Source: Emticicia aquatilis
Lineage (GTDB): Bacteria; Bacteroidota; Bacteroidia; Cytophagales; Spirosomataceae
Direction: 5' to 3'
Length of the DNA: 64,000 nt
NCBI RefSeq assembly: GCF_014644295.1
Contig: NZ_BMKK01000003.1
Coordinates: forward strand, 620,001-684,000
The position numbers were made by a program, and so were the translations under genes. This document shows, piece after piece, positions 1-9,109 of the stretch. How positions within the stretch are numbered: position 1 is the stretch's first letter; each line of letters begins with the position of its first letter. Under the pieces are notes generated by a model, which saw only the letters and a program-made list of their open reading frames with translations, made no database searches and was not told the DNA's origin.

Positions 1-1412
1 TCATCAAAGCCTAAATGCCCGTTGTTATGATACGCAAAGTTTTTGAGTTTAACCGAAGGAATATAGTCTAAAAGGTACATCGGTGAAGCGAAATTACCGA
101 CTGACGAACGATAAGCGATAAAATCTAAATCAGTAATATCACGAGGAAAACCATTGGTGATAATAATATCTCGGTAACCATCATTATCAAAATCAGTGAC
201 CATCGGTGTCCAGCTCCAATCGGTTTGAGCTACTCCAGCCGCAAAGCCAATTTCACTAAATACCATTTGCCCCTTTACTGGATTTTTACCTTGATTTACC
301 TGCAATGTATTGCGAGCAAACTGATAGATATAATCGAAACGGTCGTTGTTTTGGTAAGTGATATAACTATTGGCAGGAGTCATCATTTTCTTGCGATAGT
401 TGGTGGCAGGCATCATATCAAGTGCAATGATGTCCATTAGTCCATCGTTGTTTATGTCGGCCACATCATTACCCATTGCCGAGTAGGAGGTATGCTTAAA
501 ATAATCTTTTGCTTGCTCAGTAAAAGTACCGTTTTTATTATTGATATAGAGAAGGTCGTTGGTCAAGAAATCGTTGGTCACATAAATGTCTTTCCAACCA
601 TCTTGGTTGATGTCCGTAATGTTGATGCCCAGCCCGAAAGCGTCATCAAAAATACCTGCTTCTTTTGAAACATCTTCAAAATGAACTACACCTTTTTCGA
701 GGGTATTTTTATATAGTCTATCCGATTTCTTTGAGAAAATAATTTTACCTTTTTCGTTATATTTATTCGGAAAACGGCTGTCTTCCATTTGGTTTACTAC
801 TAAATAAAGGTCTAAATCGCCGTCGTTATCGTAATCAAAAAATGCAGCCGTTGTTGTGTGAGTAGTGTCGGCAATGCCATATTCTTGAGCCATTTCTTTG
901 AAAGTAGGCACGCCTTCTTTATCAATGCCTTGATTGACATAAAGTAAATTGGCTCTTTGTGAAGCACTTTTTTTGACGGTTGCTGCGATGTAAATATCCA
1001 ACAAATTATCATTGTTGATATCAATCAATGATACTCCACTGCACCATTTACCTTCTCCATTGACTTTAGCTTTGTCGGTTACATCAACAAATTTCAAAGC
1101 ACTACTCGAATCAGCAGTTTTATTGAGGTAGAGTTTATTACTTACCTGATTTCCTGTGAAGTAAATATCGGTTTTGTTGTCATTATTGAAATCGCCCATT
1201 GCAACACCTCCGCCATTGTAGATGTACTCGAAACTCACGATGTTCATGGTATCATTTTCTGTAATTCGATTAGAAAAATGAATACCCGTATCTTCGGCCG
1301 AAAGAGAGGTAAATAATGAATCGTTTTTCTTACTACATGAGGCAAAAAAAACAATACCTGTAATGAGAAATGAACAACACAAAAACAGCGAAAATCGAAA
1401 AAAAACTTTCAT
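1..1412 (-). CDS. FG-GAP/VCBS-repeat lipoprotein (CRTAC1-like), C-terminus outside the window
   Basis: An open frame runs on the minus strand from ATG at 1412 past base 1, giving about 470 codons without a stop. The N-terminus is a lipoprotein signal ending in a Ser-Cys lipobox (FFASCSKKN). It is followed by repeated calcium-loop motifs of FG-GAP/VCBS blades: DFNNDNKTDIYF, DINNDNLLDIYI, DYDNDGDLDLYL, DINQDGWKDIYV, DINNDGLMDIIA and DFDNDGYRDIII. This is the surface-exposed beta-propeller family often encoded beside SusC/SusD pairs in Bacteroidota; family members are about 1,100 residues long, so more than half is probably missing here. It lies 167 bases downstream of a susD gene on the same strand, with a terminator hairpin between them. 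A role in binding or processing a ligand for the adjacent SusCD is inferred only. Confidence 0.85.
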   Translation of the reverse strand, partial: MKVFFRFSLFLCCSFLITGIVFFASCSKKNDSLFTSLSAEDTGIHFSNRITENDTMNIVSFEYIYNGGGVAMGDFNNDNKTDIYFTGNQVSNKLYLNKTADSSSALKFVDVTDKAKVNGEGKWCSGVSLIDINNDNLLDIYIAATVKKSASQRANLLYVNQGIDKEGVPTFKEMAQEYGIADTTHTTTAAFFDYDNDGDLDLYLVVNQMEDSRFPNKYNEKGKIIFSKKSDRLYKNTLEKGVVHFEDVSKEAGIFDDAFGLGINITDINQDGWKDIYVTNDFLTNDLLYINNKNGTFTEQAKDYFKHTSYSAMGNDVADINNDGLMDIIALDMMPATNYRKKMMTPANSYITYQNNDRFDYIYQFARNTLQVNQGKNPVKGQMVFSEIGFAAGVAQTDWSWTPMVTDFDNDGYRDIIITNGFPRDITDLDFIAYRSSVGNFASPMYLLDYIPSVKLKNFAYHNNGHLGFD

Positions 1413-1433
1413 GGGTTGAATAAACGTAATTAT

Positions 1434-1466
1434 AAAAAAATAGAGATGGCAAAAGTTGCCATCTCT
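1434..1466 (-). terminator. Intrinsic terminator after susD
   Basis: Perfect 11-bp stem (1442-1452 pairs with 1456-1466) with a 3-base loop. On the minus strand it is followed by a run of seven T, so it should end transcripts of the susD gene at 1580 before the FG-GAP gene. Confidence 0.75.
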
Positions 1467-1579
1467 TTAAGATTTATCTGATAGTTTAACTTAATCACAA
1501 AATCAAATGGCTAAATCAAAGATAGTCGAAATATCCAAAACAATAAAGCGACTATCTAAAAAAGCCCTTTTTCTACTCA

Positions 1580-3376
1580 TTAATTATAAGCAGCATCTTG
1601 TACTAAGGTAGCTCTTCCATCTTTCTCCGACCTGTCGATTGCTTCTTGAGGAATCGGGAAGAATTCGTTTTTACCTTTTACAAATCTTGCACCTTTTTTG
1701 TACACACGTTTGGTAGCTTCTACATCGTTGTATTTGTTCAACACATCAGCCGAAATACCCCATCTTTGTAAGTCAAAGAAACGGTGGCCTTCCATACCAA
1801 ATTCGAGACGAGTTTCAAAACGAACGGCTTTTCGAGCCACTGTTTTATCAGTCCATGGAGCAGTATAGTTCTTGATTACATAGTTAGCCGCAGGCTCTGG
1901 ATTACCTTTTGAATCGAAGACCAATGTATAGGCATCACGGGTTGAACCTTGAATGGCTTTTTGTACAAAGCCAGCAGGATTTGCCGCACGAGTTCTGATT
2001 TGATTGACGAGCGTACGTGCTTTATCTAAGCTTCCAATTTCAACTTCACATTCGGCCAACCACAATAAAATCATGCTGTATCGCATAATACGGTAGTTGT
2101 TGCTTGTCAAGTTACCCCAACCATTGATACCAGTAAAGGCTTTTGATGGAATGTGCTTTTTCGGAGAATAAGGCCCTGCGTAAGTTTGGTCACGAATGAA
2201 GTCAACGTTATGGATTTTGTAGTCGATAAACAAAATACCACGACGGCCAACTGTATGGTCGAGACGAGGGTCTAAGTTTCCTACATAAGGCGTGAATGGG
2301 TCTTCTAATTTTAAACCTTGGTCATTTTTTACATCTGAATCGTTGAATGTATCAAGCAAAGGCAAGCCATTAGCATCGGTTTTGAAAGCATTTACCAAGT
2401 TTTGTGATGGTTGGTAGAAACCACAACATCCCCACGGTGAAGCATAAGGGTGAGCCAAGCCAACACCAGCGTTGGCAGCGTCGCCCGAAGCACTCGATGA
2501 AGCATACTGAATCTCGAAAATTGATTCTTGGTTATTACGAGTTGAAGCATCGTGATTATCTCTGAAACTTTCAACTAATTTGAATTTACCGCTATTAACG
2601 ATTTCTTCTAATAATGCTTTAGCAGCAGTCAATTTTGCAGTATTTGCTGCACCAGTTGCCACATCAAAGCCTTGATACATCATAGCTTTTGCTTGGAAAG
2701 CCTTAGCAGCCCATTTTGTAGGCCGACCCACTTGTGCTTGTTTATCAGGCAAAACCGAAGCCGCATCAGCAAAATCTTTTTCGATTTTTGCCCAAGCAGT
2801 AGGGTCAACTGGCACTTTTGTACTTTCCAAATCATTCAAATTAAATGTAGCATCATCAATATAAGGAATATTTTTCCACATTTTCTTTGCTTCAAAATGA
2901 AACAATGCACGCAAGAATTTCGCTTCAGCGAGTACTTGTGCTTTTCTTTCAGCACTGATGTCTTTTACTTCTTTCAATGTATTAATTGCGTCATTTGCAC
3001 GGGCAACACCTTTGAAAAGACCTCTCCATTTGTTTTTGATGTGGCCATTGGTTGCTTGAAAATCCCATTTTTCGAGGAATGACTCTTCTGGTTGGTCACC
3101 CGCATCAGTACCTTTATAGGCATCATCAGAAGTAAGACCACCAAAAACCCAGTTTTGAATATCATTCTCCCACGGAGCTTGGCCATCTAAACCTTGGCCG
3201 TCGAGCATGGCATAGGCACCCAACAAAACGCCTTCTACACCTTTGGCTGTTTTTAGTGCCGTTGGGCTATACTGTGCCTGCGGGTCACGAGTCAGGAAGT
3301 TGTCGCTACACGCAACTGCCAGACTAAAGACGATGCCAGTAACAAGTGATACTTTAAGAAAATTATTATTTTTCAT
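1580..3376 (-). CDS. SusD/RagB family nutrient-binding outer membrane lipoprotein
   Basis: 598 residues. The signal peptide ends in lipobox LAVAC with Cys23, so the mature protein should be lipid-anchored at the cell surface. The N-terminal SusD-like region contains the family's AEAKFLRALFHFE helix, and the C-terminal RagB/SusD region contains the conserved EGHRFFDLQRWG segment and a PIPQ turn close to the end. SusD proteins cap the TonB-dependent SusC barrel and capture glycans or peptides for import. The gene starts 54 bases after the stop of the upstream susC, so the two form an operon. The substrate cannot be read from the sequence; there are no glycoside hydrolases alongside. It is clearly paralogous to the SusD at 7280-9016, sharing the long mid-region with CCGFFQPS/CCGFYQPS and GRRGI motifs. 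Confidence 0.95.
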   Translation of the reverse strand: MKNNNFLKVSLVTGIVFSLAVACSDNFLTRDPQAQYSPTALKTAKGVEGVLLGAYAMLDGQGLDGQAPWENDIQNWVFGGLTSDDAYKGTDAGDQPEESFLEKWDFQATNGHIKNKWRGLFKGVARANDAINTLKEVKDISAERKAQVLAEAKFLRALFHFEAKKMWKNIPYIDDATFNLNDLESTKVPVDPTAWAKIEKDFADAASVLPDKQAQVGRPTKWAAKAFQAKAMMYQGFDVATGAANTAKLTAAKALLEEIVNSGKFKLVESFRDNHDASTRNNQESIFEIQYASSSASGDAANAGVGLAHPYASPWGCCGFYQPSQNLVNAFKTDANGLPLLDTFNDSDVKNDQGLKLEDPFTPYVGNLDPRLDHTVGRRGILFIDYKIHNVDFIRDQTYAGPYSPKKHIPSKAFTGINGWGNLTSNNYRIMRYSMILLWLAECEVEIGSLDKARTLVNQIRTRAANPAGFVQKAIQGSTRDAYTLVFDSKGNPEPAANYVIKNYTAPWTDKTVARKAVRFETRLEFGMEGHRFFDLQRWGISADVLNKYNDVEATKRVYKKGARFVKGKNEFFPIPQEAIDRSEKDGRATLVQDAAYN

Positions 3377-3430
3377 ATCTTGAATTAGATTTAAATTTTT
3401 GTCTCGATTTTTAAGTAAAAGAGTGATTAA

Positions 3431-6400
3431 TTAAAAACCAAAGTTGATACCTAAGATTACTGTTCTTGAAACAGGCATATAACCTCCATCAAAGCCCAAG
3501 GTATTATCAACTCCTGTTTGAATTTCAGGGTTAAGACCTGTGTACTTAGTAAATGTTGCTAAGTTTTGTACTTGCATGTAAACCTGTGCATTATCAAGGG
3601 CTGTTCTCTTGATTGTTTTCGATGGCAAGTTATAAGTCAACTGAACATTCTTGATACGGAAATAAGAACCATTTTCGATGAAATAGCTTGAAGGACGGCT
3701 ACTAACTTGGTCGTTGGCATCCATGATAGGCACAGTGCCTGATGGGTTTGATGGTTGCCAAGCTTCGTACAACGCACGCTTCGAGCGATTGCCTTGGAAA
3801 GTATTGAAATCAGAGAAATAACGAGTATAGTTAAAGATGTCATTTCCTTGTGTACCATTGGCAAAGATTGTCAAATCAAATGCTTTGTAACCCAAATTTA
3901 AGCTCAAACCATACGTAAAGTCTGGGTGAGGATTTCCGATAATCGTACGGTCAGCATCAGTAATTTTGCCATCTCCATTTACGTCAGCCACTTTAAATTT
4001 ACCTGGCTTGTTATAATCTTCGTACTTAGGCCAAGCATCGGCTTCGGCTTGTGTTTGGAAGATACCTTCGATTTTGTAACCATAGAAAGATGAAATTGGC
4101 AAACCTGCTTGAGTTAAAGTAATAGCTGGTACACGTGAAGCATATCCGAAATAACGAGTATTAGGGCTTGCATCCAACTTATCAACGTTATTGCGGTAAG
4201 TAGAAAGGTTAGCCGAAATACTATAACGTAGGTTACCAGCCGTGCTTTTATAGTTTACTCCCAAATCAAGACCTTTATTGGTCATTTGTCCTACGTTAAA
4301 TGCAGGAGCACTCGCATCACCAGCTGTAAATGTCAAAGGTGTTGTGAATAACATATCCGAAGTTACACGTTTCCAAAGGTCAATTTCAAAGTTTAATTTG
4401 CCTTTCAAAAGTGAGGCATCTAAACCTAAGTTTGTAGAGGTTGTTGCTTCCCATTTTGCATTAGGATTACCAAAAGCTTGTGCATCATAACCAAGCCCTG
4501 GAGTTGTCTGACTACCATCAATCGGATAACCAGCGTGGAAAATATCAGAACGATAAGTTGTATATGCGTTGTAATCACCAATTTTTTGGTTACCAGTTTT
4601 ACCCCAACCAAAACGAAGTTTCAAATCGCTCACAAATGGTAGCGATTTTGCAATGAAATCTTCTTGCGATAAACGCCATCCTAAACTAAACGCAGGGAAA
4701 AGTGCATTACGTGAAGCAGATAAGAAACGTGATGAAGCATCATTTCTGAGAATTGCTTGTACTAAATATTTGTCATTGTAAGAGTAGTTAACCTTACCAA
4801 ACTGAGAGAACAAAGTATAATCTTTATCAACACCACCGTAGTTCGAAACTTTGGTTGGGTCACCTAAGTTTAAGTAGCTGATGATTGGTAAAGTTTCAAA
4901 AGCATAACCATTACGAGCAGCACCAAAAGTTTCGCCAAATTGTTTGATGGCCTCAACCCCAACATAAGCATCTACTTTGTGGATGTTGTTAAATACTTTG
5001 GTAAATGATAAAGTATTTTGCCATACCCATTGGTACTCATAAACCGACCTCGACTCCGAACCATTATTGAAGCTACCCTCAATGTATTCTGGGTTGGCAC
5101 GACCAATGCTCAACTCTCTTTGAGTGGTAATATCAATACCTAAGCTGGTTTTTGCAGTCAAGAATGGAAGAATGTCATATTCGCCATAAACATTACCGAA
5201 ACCTCTCAAACGGTATCTTCTGTTGTCAGCTGCACGAGCAAGTGTTGCATAAGGGTTTGAGTTGTTACCTAAGTTAGCACCACGAGAACCTGAATAAAAA
5301 CCTGCGATGTCATAAACTGGCAATAAAGGATGGTGTTTGTAAGAACCCGAAACTGCGTTTTGCTCTTCGTTGTTGTTAAATCCACCTTTACGATTATCAA
5401 GCGATACCGTAAAGTTTTCACCGATTCTCAACTTTTTGTTGATAGCCGAAAACTCAGTGTTTGAGCGTAAAGTATAGCGGTCATAACCGATAAACTTCAC
5501 CACACCATCTTGTGAAAAATAACCTACTGATAAAGCATAACGGCTATTTTCCGAGCCACCACTTGCCGATAATTGGTAGTTTTTGATTGGTGCAGTTTGT
5601 GTTACTTCTTTCCACCAGTTTGTATCTGCCGATTTCGTAATGGCATAAATATTATCAGGAGTCAACGAGTAAAGAGCAGGATTTGTATTGGCAGCACCCT
5701 CTTTTCCTGCACTCGGAAATACGTAGTCAGGAATTGTTACTTCACCATTTGGTCCAAAAGTATATTGTCCGTGTGAAGGAGTTTTTCCCGCATATTTATC
5801 TGCTAAATATAGGTATTGGCCTAATTCTTTGGCATTTAGAGCTTGTACATCATTAGATACTTTTTGTGAACCATAGTAAGCCGAGAAGTTAATTTTAGCT
5901 GGCCCAATTTTACCTTTACGAGTAGTGATGATTACAACACCATTGGCAGCACGTGAACCATAAATTGAAGAAGCCGAGGCATCTTTCAAGATTTGGATGG
6001 TCTCAATATCATTTGGGTTTAAGTTACCTTGATTTTCGGTTGGTACACCGTCAATGATAAACAGTGGGTCGTTATTACCAATTGTACCAAAACCACGAAT
6101 ACGAACGGTTGCATTACCACCTGGAGTTGCATCATTTACGATATTCAAACCCGATGCACGGCCTTGTAATTGTTGGGCAAATGTGGTTGCGGGTACTGAT
6201 TGGAGTTCTTTGGCATTTACCGTTGTAACTGCCCCAGTGATATCTCTTTTAGACTGTGTACCGTAGCCTGTTACTACCACCTCATCTAAATTTGCGGCAT
6301 CTTCTTCCATCGAAACATCAATGGTACTTTGCCCACTCAACTTTACTTCTTGGTTTTTGTAACCAATTGAACTGAACACTAAAATGCCCCCTGAACTTGG

Positions 6401-6607
6401 TACATTAATTTTGAAATTTCCACTGGCATCACTGATACTACCTGTGTTGGTGCCTTTTACTGTAATACTCGCCCCAGGTAATCCTTCTCCCTTCGAGTCA
6501 GTGACTTTCCCCGTAATTGATTTTTGTGCAAAAGCCACTACTGACATAAGCAACAGTAGCCCGCAAAACAGAGTCCCTTTGATGGGAACAAAGTAATTTT
6601 GTTTCAT
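3431..6607 (-). CDS. SusC/RagA family TonB-dependent outer membrane receptor
   Basis: 1058 residues. Signal peptide about 1-28 (ends VAFAQ), then a carboxypeptidase-regulatory-like beta-sandwich (about 30-105), a SusC signature DEVVVTGYG at 108-116, a plug domain (about 115-235, with RIRGFG and IYGSRAANGV), and a 22-strand-type barrel ending in the aromatic sequence LGINFGF. SusC barrels import large nutrients using TonB energy, with SusD as lid. It is the first gene of an operon with the susD at 1580. The first 23 codons and the whole N-terminal domain are nearly the same as in the SusC at 9110-12334, whereas plug and barrel differ much more. Expression probably starts at the promoter near 7000-7031, leaving a leader of about 385 bases. 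Confidence 0.96.
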   Translation of the reverse strand: MKQNYFVPIKGTLFCGLLLLMSVVAFAQKSITGKVTDSKGEGLPGASITVKGTNTGSISDASGNFKINVPSSGGILVFSSIGYKNQEVKLSGQSTIDVSMEEDAANLDEVVVTGYGTQSKRDITGAVTTVNAKELQSVPATTFAQQLQGRASGLNIVNDATPGGNATVRIRGFGTIGNNDPLFIIDGVPTENQGNLNPNDIETIQILKDASASSIYGSRAANGVVIITTRKGKIGPAKINFSAYYGSQKVSNDVQALNAKELGQYLYLADKYAGKTPSHGQYTFGPNGEVTIPDYVFPSAGKEGAANTNPALYSLTPDNIYAITKSADTNWWKEVTQTAPIKNYQLSASGGSENSRYALSVGYFSQDGVVKFIGYDRYTLRSNTEFSAINKKLRIGENFTVSLDNRKGGFNNNEEQNAVSGSYKHHPLLPVYDIAGFYSGSRGANLGNNSNPYATLARAADNRRYRLRGFGNVYGEYDILPFLTAKTSLGIDITTQRELSIGRANPEYIEGSFNNGSESRSVYEYQWVWQNTLSFTKVFNNIHKVDAYVGVEAIKQFGETFGAARNGYAFETLPIISYLNLGDPTKVSNYGGVDKDYTLFSQFGKVNYSYNDKYLVQAILRNDASSRFLSASRNALFPAFSLGWRLSQEDFIAKSLPFVSDLKLRFGWGKTGNQKIGDYNAYTTYRSDIFHAGYPIDGSQTTPGLGYDAQAFGNPNAKWEATTSTNLGLDASLLKGKLNFEIDLWKRVTSDMLFTTPLTFTAGDASAPAFNVGQMTNKGLDLGVNYKSTAGNLRYSISANLSTYRNNVDKLDASPNTRYFGYASRVPAITLTQAGLPISSFYGYKIEGIFQTQAEADAWPKYEDYNKPGKFKVADVNGDGKITDADRTIIGNPHPDFTYGLSLNLGYKAFDLTIFANGTQGNDIFNYTRYFSDFNTFQGNRSKRALYEAWQPSNPSGTVPIMDANDQVSSRPSSYFIENGSYFRIKNVQLTYNLPSKTIKRTALDNAQVYMQVQNLATFTKYTGLNPEIQTGVDNTLGFDGGYMPVSRTVILGINFGF

Positions 6608-6999
6608 AGTTTCGATTTTAGTTTAGAGTAAATTAAAGAATTGGTTGATAAATTAAATATGTAATAAAAATGTAAATACATAGTGATTTCGCCTCAGCCA
6701 ATAACTGTCTTATAGCTTCACTAAAAACTTGTTTAGAGAAGTTATGAAAAACCTTTTGAGCAATTAATTATATGCAATAGCTTTTGTGTTAATTCCTATA
6801 ACTCGAAGAAGAGAGTTGTGGGATATTATATGTTGCTCGTGGGAATACTTTACGAGCTAATAATTCAAATGATATGAATCCTATTGATGCTTGGTTAGAA
6901 CAATAAACAAAGCACTATTTTCTATCACAATTTTATAGATGGGAAATGTCTTAACGCTTAACGAATGTTAATAAAATTACATTTATCATCGTTATTGTG
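6608..6999. other. Long AT-rich leader of susC with no recognisable gene
   Basis: About 390 bases between the susC start and its proposed promoter. No convincing gene: the longest protein-like stretch is a 34-codon frame on the plus strand at 6802-6906 with no start codon near its beginning. I see no classic riboswitch. The matching leader of the second susC is only about 115 bases, so this one may hold an insertion. Confidence 0.4.
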
Positions 7000-7056
7000 C
7001 AATTATAGCGATTCGATTAAATTTTTGCAAACATTTCTTAATATTTTTATATTTTT
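7000..7056 (-). promoter_or_regulatory. Bacteroidota-type promoter of the first susCD operon
   Basis: Read on the minus strand: an A-rich block (7032-7056), a -33 element TTTG (7028-7031), a 20-base spacer, and a -7 element TATAATTG (7000-7007), one base off the TAnnTTTG consensus. The same arrangement, with the 29-base upstream block matching at 27 positions, precedes the second susC at 12455-12511 while the spacers differ. That conservation is the main support. Confidence 0.55.
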
Positions 7057-7204
7057 AAAAATATTAATTAAAAAATATTATTAATTCTTGTGTTTGAAGT
7101 AGCATAAGAGGAAAGTTACCTAACTCCAATCATCTTATTAAGTTGGTAGGGGAGTAGTAACCGACAATGCTTGAAGAAAAATGAAAACGAAATATGTAGA
7201 AAAC

Positions 7205-7240
7205 CAAAAACGTCATGCAGAAGTCTCCGCATGACGTTTT
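7205..7240 (-). terminator. Strong bidirectional hairpin terminator after second susD
   Basis: Perfect 13-bp stem (7205-7217 with 7228-7240) and a 10-base loop, with T-runs on both strands. It lies 40 bases past the stop of the susD at 7280 and insulates it from the first susCD operon. Confidence 0.8.
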
Positions 7241-7279
7241 TTATTATTTTTAGATATGTTATTCTGAATAATCAGAATA

Positions 7280-9016
7280 TTAATATCCAGGATTTTGCTT
7301 TAAGATATCAGCACCTAACAAGTCAATTTGTGACTGTGGAAGTGGTAATAAAGCATGTTTAGCTTGATATGTTGCACCAGCACCTAAAGTATTTGGTAGG
7401 AATTGGCTTTCATATTTCAAGTAAGCATTAATATCAGTAACATCAGTTCCCCAACGTACTAAGTCGAAGAAGCGGTGTCCTTCCATTGCTAACTCCAATT
7501 TACGTTCGAAACGAACAGCATTACGAGCTACTGTTTTATCAGTCCAAGTACCACCATAAGGCTTAATTACATATTTAGCAGCAGGACCACCATCTTGTGT
7601 AACAAAACCAGCTGGGTTAGCAGCACGGTTACGAACCATATTTACATACTCTTGTGCTTTTGTTAAGCTACCTACTTCAACTTCAGCTTCTGCAGCCATT
7701 AATAAAACATCAGCATAACGAATGATGTAGTAATTTAATGCAGTATAACCAGGAGTCCAAGAACTATTATCTTGCAACGAACCTTTATCAGATTTGTAGT
7801 AAGAGTATTTCTTTGGAGAGTATGGACCACCATTTGGTTGGTTACGAATCCAGTCAAATCCTGGGTGTTTTTGCCAGTCTAAGAACATGATACCACGACG
7901 ACCGATAGTGTGGTCAAGACGAGGGTCAACTTCACCTGCATCAGGAGTAAACGGAGTACCTGATTGGATACCCATATCAGTTTTCAACGCATTTGCTGGT
8001 AAGTTATACGAACCATCTAATAATGGTAAACCATCTTTTGTACGGTATGAGTTACCTAATTCAAAGCTTGGTTGGAAGAAACCACAACAGTTACCTGGGC
8101 CATTCGGACCAGTATTGTAAGGCCAGTTAAGGTCACCATCAGCATTAGCATTATTTACGCTACCAGTGTTAGCTGCTGCTTGCAACGCAAATACTGATTC
8201 TGAACTGTTATCGTTAGATGCTTTGAATAAATCAGAGAAGTTTGCTACTAAGGCATACTTTTTACCATTGGCAGTTACACCGTTTGCAATGATGGCATCA
8301 AACAAAGTTTTTGCTTCAGCATATTTTCTTTGTGCCATGTAAGTTTTTGCTAAATATGCGGCAGCCGCCCATTTGTTAGCACGTCCTGCTTGTCCTTGAG
8401 TAGCAGGCAAAGCATCGTAAGCAGCTTTGAAATCAGCTTCGATTTTTGGCCACAAATCAACATCATTTTTGATTTTCTCAATACCACTACCTACGTCAAC
8501 TGTTTCATCAACATAAGGAGTATTGTTGTAGTTTCTTTTCAATTGAAAGTAAAAGTGTGCTCTCAAAAATTTTGCTTCTGCACTAATACGAGTCTTATCA
8601 TCAGCAGTTACATCAGCTTGAGCATCTTTCAATAAGCCTAATACGTTGTTTGCACGAGCTACACCTTCATATAAACCACGGTAGTTATCGTTGATTACAC
8701 CTTGGCTTGAAAGATATTCGAAGCGTTGGATTGGGTTGATATCAGAAAAGTCACCTGGGTCAGTTCCTTTGTTGCCATCACCACCACGAATACTACCCCA
8801 AACCCAGTTTTGCGGGTTTACCATACGAGTACCATAACCACTCATTTGTCCGTAAGCAGAGATTAATGCTCCTTCCAAACCTTTTTTTGTAGTCAACTGT
8901 GTTTTTGCAATCGCACCAGTTGGCAATACTGTAAGGAAATCTTCCTTACAAGAGTACCCTATCAAAGTAAGCAAGGATACTGCTAAAGTTAATTTACTAA
9001 AAATATATTTTCTCAT
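7280..9016 (-). CDS. SusD/RagB family nutrient-binding outer membrane lipoprotein
   Basis: 578 residues. Lipobox IGYSC with Cys23 marks a surface lipoprotein. It has the SusD helix AEAKFLRAHFYFQ, the segment EGHRFFDLVRWG and a C-terminal LPLPQSQID turn. It is closely related to the SusD at 1580-3376, with shared blocks such as NPQNWVWG versus IQNWVFGG and PGNCCGFFQPS versus WGCCGFYQPS, so the tandem pairs arose by duplication. It begins 93 bases after the stop of its partner susC. The coding bias is strong: CGT, GGT, AAC and CCA dominate, the pattern of highly expressed genes. Substrate unknown. Confidence 0.95.
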   Translation of the reverse strand: MRKYIFSKLTLAVSLLTLIGYSCKEDFLTVLPTGAIAKTQLTTKKGLEGALISAYGQMSGYGTRMVNPQNWVWGSIRGGDGNKGTDPGDFSDINPIQRFEYLSSQGVINDNYRGLYEGVARANNVLGLLKDAQADVTADDKTRISAEAKFLRAHFYFQLKRNYNNTPYVDETVDVGSGIEKIKNDVDLWPKIEADFKAAYDALPATQGQAGRANKWAAAAYLAKTYMAQRKYAEAKTLFDAIIANGVTANGKKYALVANFSDLFKASNDNSSESVFALQAAANTGSVNNANADGDLNWPYNTGPNGPGNCCGFFQPSFELGNSYRTKDGLPLLDGSYNLPANALKTDMGIQSGTPFTPDAGEVDPRLDHTIGRRGIMFLDWQKHPGFDWIRNQPNGGPYSPKKYSYYKSDKGSLQDNSSWTPGYTALNYYIIRYADVLLMAAEAEVEVGSLTKAQEYVNMVRNRAANPAGFVTQDGGPAAKYVIKPYGGTWTDKTVARNAVRFERKLELAMEGHRFFDLVRWGTDVTDINAYLKYESQFLPNTLGAGATYQAKHALLPLPQSQIDLLGADILKQNPGY

Positions 9017-9109
9017 TTTAATAATGAATTTTTGAGTTAAATGTTTTTTAAAACTTACTCTTATTAGCTCCAGCTTCTAATATAAAAGCTGAAGCTAAAT
9101 TGGATTAAA

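Noticed and set aside
2672-3082. 136-codon plus-strand frame inside the first susD
   Set aside because: Shadow of a strong SusD coding region on the other strand; composition is not protein-like.
6802-6906. 34-codon plus-strand frame in the susC leader as a gene
   Set aside because: No start codon, too short and no recognised family; kept only as a low-ranked observation.
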